From assembly GCA_021324395.1 (NCBI GenBank), contig JAJPJG010000032.1, positions 124,001-188,000 of the forward strand: a DNA stretch of 64,000 nt, in the 5' to 3' direction. Position 1 is the first letter of the stretch, and every line of letters begins with the position of its first letter. Positions 1 through 8,098 of this stretch are shown here, in pieces. The DNA comes from Spartobacteria bacterium (lineage in GTDB: Bacteria > Verrucomicrobiota > Verrucomicrobiia > Chthoniobacterales > Chthoniobacteraceae). Both the position numbers and the translations under genes were made by a program. Under the pieces are notes generated by a model. That model did not search any database. It was not told where the DNA came from and saw only the letters and a list, made by a program, of their open reading frames with translations.

Positions 1-455
1 AGTTCGCACGCGCGGCGCAGCACCCGCATTGCGTCCTGCTCGGAAAAATGGTGCAGCGCAAGCGAGCAGCAAACAAAATCATACGTTACCGCATCGGTAT
101 ACGTGCGTGCATCGGCACGGACAAAGTTGATTTCCGGAAAATCGGCGCTGCGCCGGCGCGCGATTTCAAGCGTCGACGGATGCAAATCGACCGCATCGAT
201 TTTCACCGAGATGCCGCGCTGGCGCGCCCACTGCACGATCATCCGCGGCACATCGCCCGGTCCGGTCGCGAGGTCGAGCAATCGATATGAACGCCCCGGT
301 TTCAGCCACGCTTTTAAAAACGTGCGCACGAGCCGATGTCCGCCGAAGTAGCGGTTGATCTTGCCGAGATTGTCGAGATCGGCCTCGAGTTCGCGCGAAA
401 CGGGTTGCGGCACGTCCATGAGTTCCGGCTCTTCAGGGTCGAAAGAGCGCTTCAT
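1..455 (-). CDS. Class I SAM-dependent methyltransferase (partial, runs off left edge)
   Basis: From an ATG at 453-455 the leftward frame stays open to the window edge, so about 151 N-terminal codons are visible and the stop lies outside. The protein begins MKRSFDPEEPELMD. It has a glycine-rich SAM-binding turn, LLDLATGPGD, near residues 59-68, an acidic strand end IDLHPST near 89-95, and SLALHHF near 131-137, the usual order of a class I Rossmann methyltransferase. The substrate cannot be told; small-molecule methylases of the UbiE/menaquinone type look similar. It is the last visible gene of the leftward MarR-TolC-PgeF group, 60 bp downstream of pgeF. Confidence 0.8.
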   Translation of the reverse strand, partial: MKRSFDPEEPELMDVPQPVSRELEADLDNLGKINRYFGGHRLVRTFLKAWLKPGRSYRLLDLATGPGDVPRMIVQWARQRGISVKIDAVDLHPSTLEIARRRSADFPEINFVRADARTYTDAVTYDFVCCSLALHHFSEQDAMRVLRRACE

Positions 456-515
456 CTCGCGAATATAACACCGGATGCCGCATGTTGTTCATGCAAAAAA
501 TTGTCGTGTGAAGAT

Positions 516-1169
516 TTAAAAAATGAGCGCGAGGAACGCGAGCATGCGTCCGGTTTGCCCGCGCTCGACACGATAGGAATAGTAACGCTGCGTGTCTGTT
601 CCGGTATTCTCGCAGCTGTCAAACACGTGCTGCACCCCGGACTCGCGGCACTGCGCGATGATGATAGACGCAAAATCGATTTCATAATGCGGCGGGCGAA
701 TGCACGGACTGAGTTGCACGATCAAATCGCGCGGATCAGTGTCGAATGTTTCGCGCATTTTTTGGATCGCATGTGGCACGATGCCGAGTTCAGTTCCTTT
801 TTTGCCCGAGTGCAAAAGTCCGACCGCGCGTTGCTTTGGATCCACGAGATAAACGGCGCAACAATCTGCAACGTAGATGCCGAGGCAAACGCGAGCCGCG
901 CGTGTAATCAATCCATCCGCGCCCGGTGCGCAGCCGCGCACGTTTTCGTCGACAATGGCAACTTCACGACCGTGAACCTGCTGTGCCGTCGCAAAGGGCA
1001 AATCCACGCCGAACAAGCTATGGCGGGCTTTCGCGTGAAATTGGTCGAGGCGCTGCAGCGCAGTTTCGCGATCGGTTTTTACGTCGAGCCCCGGCACGCG
1101 AAGCGTGAACGCGTGCCGCACGAAATCGATTCCACTCAGCGCGGGGAACGTCTCGACGGGAACGTTCAC
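516..1169 (-). CDS. pgeF: Laccase-domain purine nucleoside phosphorylase family protein (YfiH/YlmD)
   Basis: 217 residues, normal for the Cu-oxidase_4/DUF152 family, once called polyphenol oxidases and now known to include purine nucleoside phosphorylase/adenosine deaminase enzymes and the peptidoglycan-editing factor PgeF. Visible signatures are QVHGREV near 63-69, ADCCAVYL near 100-107 and the C-terminal CENTGTDTQRYYSYRVE segment followed by TGR. The usual HAGWRG motif reads HSGKKG, keeping the metal-ligand His but changing the loop. The GTG start at 1167-1169 overlaps the tolC stop as GTGA, which decides the start and indicates translational coupling. Confidence 0.85.
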   Translation of the reverse strand: MNVPVETFPALSGIDFVRHAFTLRVPGLDVKTDRETALQRLDQFHAKARHSLFGVDLPFATAQQVHGREVAIVDENVRGCAPGADGLITRAARVCLGIYVADCCAVYLVDPKQRAVGLLHSGKKGTELGIVPHAIQKMRETFDTDPRDLIVQLSPCIRPPHYEIDFASIIIAQCRESGVQHVFDSCENTGTDTQRYYSYRVERGQTGRMLAFLALIF

Positions 1170-2683
1170 GGACGGCGGACGGTCGTCGTTACTTTGCGTT
1201 TGTGTGTGAGCGGATCGTCGAATGTTTCTTCGTAGCGCGTCGCGGTCGCGGTCACGCGCTCAAACTCGGCGAGGTCCGCATTGTAATCGTGCCGCGCCTG
1301 CAATTCCGTGCTGCGAGCGGTTGTGAGCTGGACTTGCGCGTTGAGCACATCGAGCTGTGTGCCCGCGCCGACGTGAAACCGCTCCGTCGCGAGTCGCAAT
1401 GCTTCGAGCGCCTGCTCGACAGCTTTTTGCTGGCTCGCAAGCGTTTCGCGCGCCTGTCGCAAGTTGTCGACAGCTGTTTGAACCTCCAGATCGACCTGAT
1501 GAACCGAGTCGTCGTAGGTTATTTTCGCTTCTTCGAGTTTAGCGCGAGCCTGTTTTACGCGGCCATAAGTAGCGAACCCGTCGAAAATATTCCAATCGGC
1601 AGTCGCGCCGAAAAACCAGCCGTTGACCACCTCGGCAAGATCGGTCGAAGCGCGGGAGTTGCGCCATTCGTAGCCGCCGTTCACCGACACCTGCGGCTGA
1701 TAACCGGCGAGCTCGACTTTCACACCCTCGACCTCGGTTAAAATTTGCAACCGCTGCACTTTCAAAAACGGACGAAGCGCGTGCGCGGTATCAATCGCGA
1801 CGGCGAGATCGATGTCCTGCGGCGTCACGTCGAGCGAGCCGACGGCATTGATTGGCGGCGTCGCCGGATGCTCCCGATTTGCGCCGAAACCGAGCGTTTT
1901 TGCGAGCGCGAGCTGCGCGAGCGCGTAGTTGTTACGCGCGGCGATCAAGTCAGGACGGGCATTCGCGAGCTGGACTTCAGCTTGCAGCACGTTGAAACGC
2001 GGGACAGTGCCGGCGTCGAAACGCTGCTGCTGGTCGCCGAGTTGATTTTGTAAAAGGCGGACGCTTTCCTCGCGCACGGTGATGAGTTCGCGATTCAACA
2101 ACACCGCGTAAAATTGCCTGCGCGTAGTGGCGACGACCGTATCCACGACATCGCGCAAGCTCCAGTAAGCGCTATCCCGCTGGAATTTCGCAGCGCGGAT
2201 TGCGGCGGTGACACGTCCGCCGGAATAAATCAACTGCCGCGCCTCGATCGTCACCTGCCAGCTTTTGTTTTGCACGCTGGTCGGCGACGATGCGAACTGG
2301 CTGGTGGTCGCCTGTCTCGAATTGCCGCCCGGGGCAGCATTGGTGCCTGTCGTCGCGGGTGACGGTGATGCGGTGGCAGCCGCATTTCCACCCGCACCGC
2401 TCGCCCCGCCAAAATCTTCCAGCAATCGCTTGTCCTGCTGATTGTAAACAGCGACAGCGGTGATTTGCGGCAAAGCCTCCGCGCGCACTTCGATCACCAC
2501 GCCGCGCGTGCGCTCGATTTCCTGTTTCGCGTGCAGAATGTCGGGATTCTGCACAAGCGCGAGCCGCACGGCTTCGTCGAGCGTAAGGTTTCGGACGGGA
2601 CTGCTGCCGGCTATTTCCTCGCCGGCAATCAACAACGTCGCAGCCGTCCCAAAAAGAGCGGCAAAAAGAAATCGGATTTTCAT
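1166..2683 (-). CDS. TolC-family outer membrane efflux protein
   Basis: 505 residues with an N-terminal signal peptide (hydrophobic from about residue 4, Ala-rich to about 21). Two Ala/Gln/Leu-rich helical repeats follow, with the recurring pattern LDEAVRLALVQNPDI, LQAEVQLANARPDL and LDVLNAQVQLTTA typical of the outer membrane efflux protein (OEP) fold. Such trimeric proteins form the outer-membrane exit duct of tripartite pumps and type I secretion. A Pro/Thr/Gly-rich insertion lies near residues 95-130. The ATG overlaps the stop of the upstream MarR gene as ATGA, so it is co-translated with its probable regulator. No periplasmic adaptor or pump gene is next to it, so its partners must be elsewhere. 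Confidence 0.92.
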   Translation of the reverse strand: MKIRFLFAALFGTAATLLIAGEEIAGSSPVRNLTLDEAVRLALVQNPDILHAKQEIERTRGVVIEVRAEALPQITAVAVYNQQDKRLLEDFGGASGAGGNAAATASPSPATTGTNAAPGGNSRQATTSQFASSPTSVQNKSWQVTIEARQLIYSGGRVTAAIRAAKFQRDSAYWSLRDVVDTVVATTRRQFYAVLLNRELITVREESVRLLQNQLGDQQQRFDAGTVPRFNVLQAEVQLANARPDLIAARNNYALAQLALAKTLGFGANREHPATPPINAVGSLDVTPQDIDLAVAIDTAHALRPFLKVQRLQILTEVEGVKVELAGYQPQVSVNGGYEWRNSRASTDLAEVVNGWFFGATADWNIFDGFATYGRVKQARAKLEEAKITYDDSVHQVDLEVQTAVDNLRQARETLASQQKAVEQALEALRLATERFHVGAGTQLDVLNAQVQLTTARSTELQARHDYNADLAEFERVTATATRYEETFDDPLTHKRKVTTTVRRP

Positions 2684-3162
2684 TTATTGGGGCAGTTCTG
2701 CTGAACGAACGTGTGGATTTTTTCGTAAATTTGCAGCCACATTTTTTGTTCTTCCGGCGTCAATTCATCCATCACCCTGCGCAGATTGCCGACCATGTCC
2801 GTGCGGATGCCTTCGACGAGTGCCAGGCCATCGGTCGTGATGTGCACTTTGATTTTACGACGATCGTCAGTGGCGTGGTTGCGCTTGACGAGGCCGAGAT
2901 TCTCGAGCCGGTCCACGAGGCCGGTCGCCGCCGCGGTAGTGTGTCCCATTTTACCCGCGATTTCCGTCATCGTGAGAAACTTTTGCTGCTTGAGAAAGCC
3001 GAGCAGAAGGTATTGCGGGAAGGAGACGTTCCCGCGCGAAAGGTCTTTCGAGAGATCGAGCAAAAAGCGGCGTTGAAGATTGCAGACGATTTGCGACAGT
3101 CGCTCACAATCGTTGTGGATTTCTGCTTCGGGACGGTTCTTCGACATAATAATTAAGGTCAT
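2680..3162 (-). CDS. MarR-family transcriptional regulator
   Basis: 160 residues with a winged-helix core. The helix-turn-helix region TMTEIAGKMGHTTAAATGLV (near 64-83) leads to the wing motif ATDDRRKIKVHIT, diagnostic of MarR regulators. These dimers usually repress an adjacent efflux or detoxification operon and release DNA on binding a ligand. Here the gene heads the operon and its stop overlaps the tolC ATG, fitting control of the efflux gene. The true start may be the Met at 3147 (MSKNRPEAE); neither ATG has a convincing Shine-Dalgarno. The 109 bp between it and the divergent cyclic-nucleotide-binding gene probably hold both promoters. Confidence 0.9.
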   Translation of the reverse strand: MTLIIMSKNRPEAEIHNDCERLSQIVCNLQRRFLLDLSKDLSRGNVSFPQYLLLGFLKQQKFLTMTEIAGKMGHTTAAATGLVDRLENLGLVKRNHATDDRRKIKVHITTDGLALVEGIRTDMVGNLRRVMDELTPEEQKMWLQIYEKIHTFVQQNCPNK

Positions 3163-3271
3163 TTACAGTAAAGAGTGGCTTGACTGCGTCAACCGCAGAT
3201 TCGTGTTCTGTGCGTTTTTGGCCGCCGCGCGCTCGACACCGCTCGATTGCTTCCGCTACCGTCCTCGGCAA

Positions 3272-3736
3272 ATGAATGCCGAAATCCTGCGTTCCATCTC
3301 ATTTTTAAAAACTCTCGATGGCGACGAACTGCAGAAATTGAGCGAGCTGTTCACCACGCGCGAAGTTCCTGCCGATGACAAAATTTTGGACGAGGGCAAG
3401 CCGGTGCATCAGTTTTACCTCGTCTGCCACGGCACCGTTCACGCGCGCCGCACGTCGCAACAGCGCGAGGTGCTGCTCGGACGCATTCCGCCGGGCGGAT
3501 TTTTCGGCGAGATCAATTTGTTCGATCCCGGCGTCGCGACGGCGAGCATTTACGCGATCGATAAAGTCACGGTCGCGGTAGTGGAATACGATGCGTTGCG
3601 GCGTTTCATGGAAAACAATCCGGCGATCGGATACAAAATCGTTTCCGGCTTGATGGCAGGCATGGCGCGGCGCTTACGGACAACGAACGAACGTTTCGCC
3701 AACACATTTTACTGGTCGAGTGTCGCCGCGCAGTAA
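3272..3736 (+). CDS. Cyclic nucleotide-binding domain protein
   Basis: A 154-residue single-domain protein starting MNAEILRSISFLKTL, the classic opening of the CAP/PKA-type cNMP-binding domain. The phosphate-binding cassette region reads GGFFGEINLFDPGVATASI near residues 76-94, with the conserved G-E pair, but the Arg usual in true cAMP binders (RxA) is not evident, the position reading VAT. There is no C-terminal helix-turn-helix, so it is not a Crp/Fnr transcription factor; it more likely acts as a sensor or regulatory subunit. The frame extends upstream to 3080, but that part lies over the divergent promoter region and antisense to marR, so the ATG at 3272 is preferred. Confidence 0.8.
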   Translation: MNAEILRSISFLKTLDGDELQKLSELFTTREVPADDKILDEGKPVHQFYLVCHGTVHARRTSQQREVLLGRIPPGGFFGEINLFDPGVATASIYAIDKVTVAVVEYDALRRFMENNPAIGYKIVSGLMAGMARRLRTTNERFANTFYWSSVAAQ

Positions 3737-3779
3737 CCGGAGTTTGCATTTGCACATTCCTCGCCAAAGTTAAACGACC

Positions 3780-4568
3780 GTGCCGCTGCTCGAAGTCCGC
3801 AATTTAAAAACGTATTTTCCCGTTTACGGCGGCGTTTTCCGTCATCACATCGACGACGTCAAAGCGGTCGATGACGTGAGTTTTTCTGTGGAAGCGGGAA
3901 CGACCGTCGGACTCGTCGGTGAAAGCGGCAGCGGCAAGACCACGATCGGTCGCACAATTTTGCGGCTCGTGCCTGCGACGAGTGGTGAGATTTTTTTCGA
4001 CGGTCGCGAAATTTTGAGCATGAGCGAACGCACGTTTCGTCCGCTGCGTCGCGAGATCCAGATAGTTTTCCAGGATCCGTTCGGCTCGCTGAATCCGCGC
4101 ATGACGATCTCGAATATCGTCGGCGAAGCGCTGGAAATTCATTTTCCGCAAATGTCGGGAGAAGATCGCCGCGAGCGGGTCGCCGAGCTGTTGCGGCAGG
4201 TCGGGTTGCAACCGGAGATGATGTCGCGTTATCCGCACGAATTCAGCGGAGGCCAGCGCCAGCGCATCGGCATCGCGCGCGCTCTCGCGGTGAAGCCGAA
4301 ATTCATCGTTTGCGATGAACCGGTGAGCGCGCTCGACGTCAGTGTGCAGGCGCAGATCGTGAATTTGCTCCAGGATTTGCAGGAGGAACTCGGCCTCACG
4401 TATCTCTTCATCGCGCACGATCTCGCGGTCGTGGAGCACATCAGCGATCACGTGCTCGTGATGTATCGCGGCAAAATCGTCGAGTCGGCGAGCGCGGAGG
4501 CGATTTACGAAAATCCGCAGCACGACTACACGAAAAAGCTGCTCGCCGCCGTTCCGCAATTTGCGTGA
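3780..4568 (+). CDS. Oligopeptide/dipeptide ABC transporter ATPase (OppF/DppF type), no neighbouring permease
   Basis: 262 residues from a GTG start. It has Walker [10 protein letters not shown] near 49-57, Q-loop [15 protein letters not shown], signature [14 protein letters not shown] near 157-170, Walker [13 protein letters not shown], and the H-loop in [11 protein letters not shown]. The [11 protein letters not shown] sequence is characteristic of the Opp/Dpp (nickel/peptide) ATPase subfamily. It ends at TKKLLAAVP, exactly where OppD/OppF proteins normally continue into an oligo_HPY tail of about 60 residues, so that tail is missing. The neighbours are a cNMP-binding protein and rodA, so the permease and binding protein must be elsewhere. 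Confidence 0.88.
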   Translation: MPLLEVRNLKTYFPVYGGVFRHHIDDVKAVDDVSFSVEAGTTVGLVGESGSGKTTIGRTILRLVPATSGEIFFDGREILSMSERTFRPLRREIQIVFQDPFGSLNPRMTISNIVGEALEIHFPQMSGEDRRERVAELLRQVGLQPEMMSRYPHEFSGGQRQRIGIARALAVKPKFIVCDEPVSALDVSVQAQIVNLLQDLQEELGLTYLFIAHDLAVVEHISDHVLVMYRGKIVESASAEAIYENPQHDYTKKLLAAVPQFA

Positions 4569-4598
4569 GCGCGGTTTCTCCTGCATTTTAAAAACCAC

Positions 4599-5714
4599 AT
4601 GACTCCGCTGCTTCGGAAATTCTTCGGCTCAAACTGGCTCATTATCGGCCTTATGTTGGGCCTCGCGGTTTTCGGACTCATCGCGATTTATAGCTGCACT
4701 TACATGCGCGACGACGCGAATTACGTGAATATGTGGCGCAAGCAAACGATATGGGTCGTCTCCGGTCTCGCGATTTTTCTCGTGGTCAGTTTCGTCGATT
4801 ATCGCTGGCTGAAATGGGGCGCGCTGCCGCTCTATCTCGCGAGCATCATGTTTTTGGTGCTCACGCTGCTGATCGGCAAACGTATCGACAACGCACGTTG
4901 CTGGCTGCAGATCGGGCCGCTCACGTTCCAGCCCGCGCAGCTCGCGATCGTTGCCGGCATAGCGATGCTCGCGCTGTTTCTTTCGGAATTTCGAAAGCTG
5001 CATCCGATGTTGAAGCTCGCCGCGACGGGGGTGATCGCCGGCGGTCCGATGGTGCTGATTTTAAAACAGCCCGATCTCGGCGAAGTCATCGTCTGGGTGC
5101 CGGTGCTGATCGCATTGTGGTTCGTCGGCGGGATTCCGCTCCGTTACCTCATCGCGATTGCGCTGATCGGGATCGCGTTTATTCCCCTCGTTGCGAATTT
5201 CGGGCTCAAAGATTACCAGCGCGCGCGTCTCGTCGCGTTCATCGATCCGGAAATCGATCCGCAAAAAACCTCGTGGGCCATCAACCAGTCACTCATCGCC
5301 ATCGGCTCCGGCGGCTGGGCCGGCAAAGGCTTCAAGGCGCCGAACACGCAAGTCGAGCTCGGCTTTCTGCCGAAAACGACCGTGCCGAACGACTACATCT
5401 TTTCCGCGATCGGCGAGGAATGGGGCTTTCTTGGCGGTGTCGTGCTGGTCAGCGCTTACGCCGCGCTGCTGCTCGCGTGTTTGATCGTCGCCTTACGCGC
5501 CGGCGACGAGTTCGGGCTGCTCATTACCGTCGGTGTCATCGCGATGATCTTTTTCCACGTTTACCAAAACATCGGGATGACCATCGCCATCATGCCGATC
5601 ACCGGCGTGCCGCTGCCGCTCGTGAGTTACAGCGGCTCGTTCGTGCTGATGGTGATGCTCGCGCTCGGGATGGTGAACAGCGTTTGGGTTCACCGCAAAA
5701 AAGCGATTGCCTGA
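4599..5714 (+). CDS. rodA: Rod-shape-determining SEDS glycosyltransferase RodA
   Basis: 371 residues with about ten hydrophobic membrane segments. SEDS landmarks are DYRWLKWGALPLY near 63, the KQPDLGEV motif near 152-159 with the invariant Asp, FGLKDYQRARLVAFIDPEIDP, the extracellular loop FLPKTTVPNDYIFSAIGEEW, and the C-terminal TGVPLPLVSYSGSF. SEDS proteins polymerise lipid II glycan strands with a class B penicillin-binding protein; this length and absence of extra tails favour RodA over FtsW. It lies 30 bp after the ABC ATPase and ends 1 bp before the stop of a convergent gene. No mreB, mreC or pbp2 gene is in the window. Confidence 0.92.
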   Translation: MTPLLRKFFGSNWLIIGLMLGLAVFGLIAIYSCTYMRDDANYVNMWRKQTIWVVSGLAIFLVVSFVDYRWLKWGALPLYLASIMFLVLTLLIGKRIDNARCWLQIGPLTFQPAQLAIVAGIAMLALFLSEFRKLHPMLKLAATGVIAGGPMVLILKQPDLGEVIVWVPVLIALWFVGGIPLRYLIAIALIGIAFIPLVANFGLKDYQRARLVAFIDPEIDPQKTSWAINQSLIAIGSGGWAGKGFKAPNTQVELGFLPKTTVPNDYIFSAIGEEWGFLGGVVLVSAYAALLLACLIVALRAGDEFGLLITVGVIAMIFFHVYQNIGMTIAIMPITGVPLPLVSYSGSFVLMVMLALGMVNSVWVHRKKAIA

Positions 5715-5715
5715 T

Positions 5716-6096
5716 TTAGCGCGCCGGCACTTTCAGGTATTCGTCGTTCGCGACTTTTAAAAAGAGCGCGCCGCTGTCCTTCGCATCCTCCGATTCGTAA
5801 ACGAAAAACCCGCCGCTGTCGTCGGTGCCCGCTTTCATCATCTGCGAATCGCGCCGCTCGACTTTTTGTTTGCCGACGAGCTGCGTGCCTTGAAACGTCA
5901 GCGGCGGCTGCGCTGACGGATTTACGAAATGCCGGTCGCCGACCGCGGTTGGCTCCTCGATTTGCTCCAGCGAATGCCGGCGCGCGTGATCGACGCTCGT
6001 AAAAATCGCAATTGCCGTAAAGCCGGCGAGCAGGGCAATGCCAAGCCGCGCAGCCCATGCCTTACCCAAAGTCGCGTTGTTTTCTGCGTCAGCCAT
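5716..6096 (-). CDS. Uncharacterised membrane-anchored protein
   Basis: I do not recognise this family. From the ATG at 6096 (MADAENNATLGKAWAAR) it is 126 residues; a GTG at 6111 would add five. One hydrophobic segment near residues 15-33 (LGIALLAGFTAIAIF) should anchor it with the rest outside the cytoplasm. The tail has no Cys or obvious catalytic pattern and ends SGALFLKVANDEYLKVPAR. It is convergent with rodA with stops 1 bp apart, and divergent from the aspartic-protease gene. Codon use is typical of the region, so it is probably a real gene. Confidence 0.6.
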   Translation of the reverse strand: MADAENNATLGKAWAARLGIALLAGFTAIAIFTSVDHARRHSLEQIEEPTAVGDRHFVNPSAQPPLTFQGTQLVGKQKVERRDSQMMKAGTDDSGGFFVYESEDAKDSGALFLKVANDEYLKVPAR

Positions 6097-6287
6097 CACG
6101 GGTTTATCCACGAAAAAACCGGCGCACGCAAGGCCGTTACGAGTGCGTCACAAAAGTGGCGAATTTTGCGCTGGGTGGTTAAAAAAAGCCGCAAATCGCA
6201 ACGCATCGAAATGCCTGCAGCGGCAATTTACAGAGGCGGTGCGCATTCGGTTTCCGGCTGGCACCGATGCTGCAATAGGCGCGCGGC

Positions 6288-7115
6288 GTGCGTGCGAAAT
6301 TGCTCCAGTTCGTTTTTCTCGCCTTGCTCTGTCTCGGCGGCACGCGCGCGTTTTCGTCGCAAAATGGCGCGGCGAACTTCGAATTCCGCGACGGGCTGAT
6401 CTGGATCAAAGTTCAGGTCGCCGGCTCGGATCGTCCGCTCAACTTCGTCCTCGATTCCGGTGCGGGCTCCAGCGTCATCGATTTGCAGGGGGCCGAACGC
6501 GCCGGCTTCAAGCTCGGCGAGACGCAGGAAGTGCGTGGCGTCCATTCGCGTTCGGTCGCGTATCGCGTCAACGGCTTTGACGCGCAATTCGCCGGCGAGC
6601 GCGTGAAGTTGCCCGTGCTCGCGATCGATCTTTCCAATGTGAGCGCTGCGTGTCATCAGCGCATCGACGGTCTGCTTGGCGCCGATTTTCTCCGCAGCCG
6701 CGTGGTGCGGATCGATTTCCGCTCGCAGCAAATCGCCCTGCTCGACCGCTGCGGCGAATGCGGTGAAGCGCTCCCGTTGCGCCGGCAGAACGACACGTTT
6801 TGCGTCGCGATCAGCGTTAACGGCTCGCGCCGGCAATGGATGCGGCTCGATACCGGCTGCGACCAGGCGCTCGAATGGGTGCGTAGCGGAGCGAAAGCGG
6901 ACAGCGACCGCAGCACTTCCATCGGCCTCTCGAACAAACCAGTGCCGTATCAGACCACGGAAATCCAGCTAGGCAGCACACATCTCGATCACATCAAAAC
7001 CGGCATCCACGACCGCGCAATTTTCCCCGGCGAATCCGGCCTGCTCGGCACGGGCGTGCTCTCCCGGTTCGCGATCACGATCGACGGGGCGCACAGCCGT
7101 CTCGTCCTCGAATAA
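6288..7115 (+). CDS. Secreted two-lobed retropepsin-like aspartic protease family protein
   Basis: 275 residues with a GTG start and a signal peptide (LLQFVFLALLCLGGTRA). Two half-domains are visible. The first has FVLDSGAGSSVID near 53-65 and the psi-loop partner GLLGADFL near 128-135. The second has MRLDTGCDQALEW near 184-196 and GLLGTGVLSRF near 249-259. Each pairs an Asp-Ser/Thr-Gly motif with a hydrophobic-hydrophobic-Gly strand, as in clan AA proteases. Most bacterial retropepsin-like proteins have one motif and dimerise; two lobes in one chain recall pepsin architecture. Six Cys residues in the mature part could form disulfides. The gene stands alone, and the first 21-bp palindrome array begins about 20 bp after its stop. 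Confidence 0.75.
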   Translation: MRAKLLQFVFLALLCLGGTRAFSSQNGAANFEFRDGLIWIKVQVAGSDRPLNFVLDSGAGSSVIDLQGAERAGFKLGETQEVRGVHSRSVAYRVNGFDAQFAGERVKLPVLAIDLSNVSAACHQRIDGLLGADFLRSRVVRIDFRSQQIALLDRCGECGEALPLRRQNDTFCVAISVNGSRRQWMRLDTGCDQALEWVRSGAKADSDRSTSIGLSNKPVPYQTTEIQLGSTHLDHIKTGIHDRAIFPGESGLLGTGVLSRFAITIDGAHSRLVLE

Positions 7116-7135
7116 TACCTCTGGCAACGCATTTC

Positions 7136-7378
7136 TCCCTCGGGGGATCAGCCGTTCCCCCAAGGGGGAAAATCTCCGCCCTCAGGAGACGAGCCGTGCC
7201 TCTCGGGGAGCTGATTTCCCACTTGGGGGACCGGACTGCGCCCCCAAGGGAAAAGAGTTTTCCCCTCGGGGGAAACATGTATCCCTCGGGGTTAGATGCC
7301 GTCCCCAAGGGGCGCGGACAAATCCCCAAGGGGCGAAACCCGGGAACCTTTTGAAAAATACGTTTCCATCTGGGAAAC
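7136..7378. repeat. 21-bp-period palindrome array A (about 12 units, core CCCC-NN-GGGG)
   Basis: The 311-bp gap between two convergent genes is filled by imperfect palindromes of the form TCCCC-(TC/AA/TT)-GGGGA. Their centres lie near 7140, 7162, 7182, 7203, 7223, 7246, 7266, 7286, 7307, 7328, 7350 and 7370, a mean spacing of about 21 bp with 1-2 bp jitter. Unit 11 is very degenerate, and unit 12 (GTTTCC-N5-GGAAAC) keeps the symmetry with a different sequence. Spacers between cores are not conserved. No credible gene lies here. The spacing and symmetry match arrays B and C in this window although the sequences are unrelated. Confidence 0.85.
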
Positions 7379-7426
7379 AGATCCTTATAAATATCGGTTT
7401 ATCCGATTTTCGGCGGGAAAAATGGG

Positions 7427-8047
7427 CTATTCCGGCAGCGAAAGCGCGGCGATTCGCTCCATCACCCGCTCGCTCAATTTCTGGTAAACATCCCGCCCGC
7501 CGCCGACCAAATCCGCCTCGGTAAAGTAGATCGGCTCGCCGACGACTACCGTGATCGCGTGTGGCTTCGGAAACGTCGAGCCACGCGGGAAAGCCTCGTA
7601 TGCGCCGAAAATCCGCATCGGCACCACCGGCACGAGCGTTTTGGCGATGATCAAGCCGAGCCCCGGCTGGGCCGGCTGAAGCTGTCCGTCGAGGGTGCGC
7701 GAGCCTTCGGGGAAGACGACCGTGCATTCGCCGGCCTTCACGAGCTTGATCACGGTCTTGAGCGCGCTCATGTCCGCGCGATCTTGATCGACCGGCACGA
7801 CGTTCAGCTTCGGAAAAATCGGACCGAGAATCGGCCATTTCAGCAGCGATTTGCGCGCGAGGAAATGAATCGCGCGTTTGCAGCAGATGCCCGCGAGTGG
7901 CGGATCGAGAAAGCTCTGGTGATTCATCGCGAGAATCGCGCCGCCGTTTTCGACGATGCGCTCGCCGTGGACCACCCGAAAGCGAAACAGCAGCTTCGCG
8001 AGCAGCTTTGAAAGATTATAGCCGAACCAATACCAGCGGCTGGTCAT
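7427..8047 (-). CDS. plsC: 1-acyl-sn-glycerol-3-phosphate acyltransferase (PlsC family)
   Basis: 206 residues from the ATG at 8047 (MTSRWYWFGYNL); in-frame ATGs at 8059 and 8095 would lengthen it by up to 16 poorly conserved residues. It has the acyltransferase HX4D block NHQSFLDP, the second block FLARKSLLKWPILGP, the FPEGSRT block and the VPVVPMRIFGA block, in the order and spacing of the PlsC/LPLAT family. It transfers a fatty acyl group to lysophosphatidic acid or a related lyso-lipid at the cytoplasmic membrane. It lies directly downstream of cmk in the tyrA-aroA-cmk-plsC run. Confidence 0.88.
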   Translation of the reverse strand: MTSRWYWFGYNLSKLLAKLLFRFRVVHGERIVENGGAILAMNHQSFLDPPLAGICCKRAIHFLARKSLLKWPILGPIFPKLNVVPVDQDRADMSALKTVIKLVKAGECTVVFPEGSRTLDGQLQPAQPGLGLIIAKTLVPVVPMRIFGAYEAFPRGSTFPKPHAITVVVGEPIYFTEADLVGGGRDVYQKLSERVMERIAALSLPE

Positions 8048-8098
8048 TGCACGTTGCATTGCGAGGACATCGGCGCGGCAGTTTGCAATCTGCAATCC

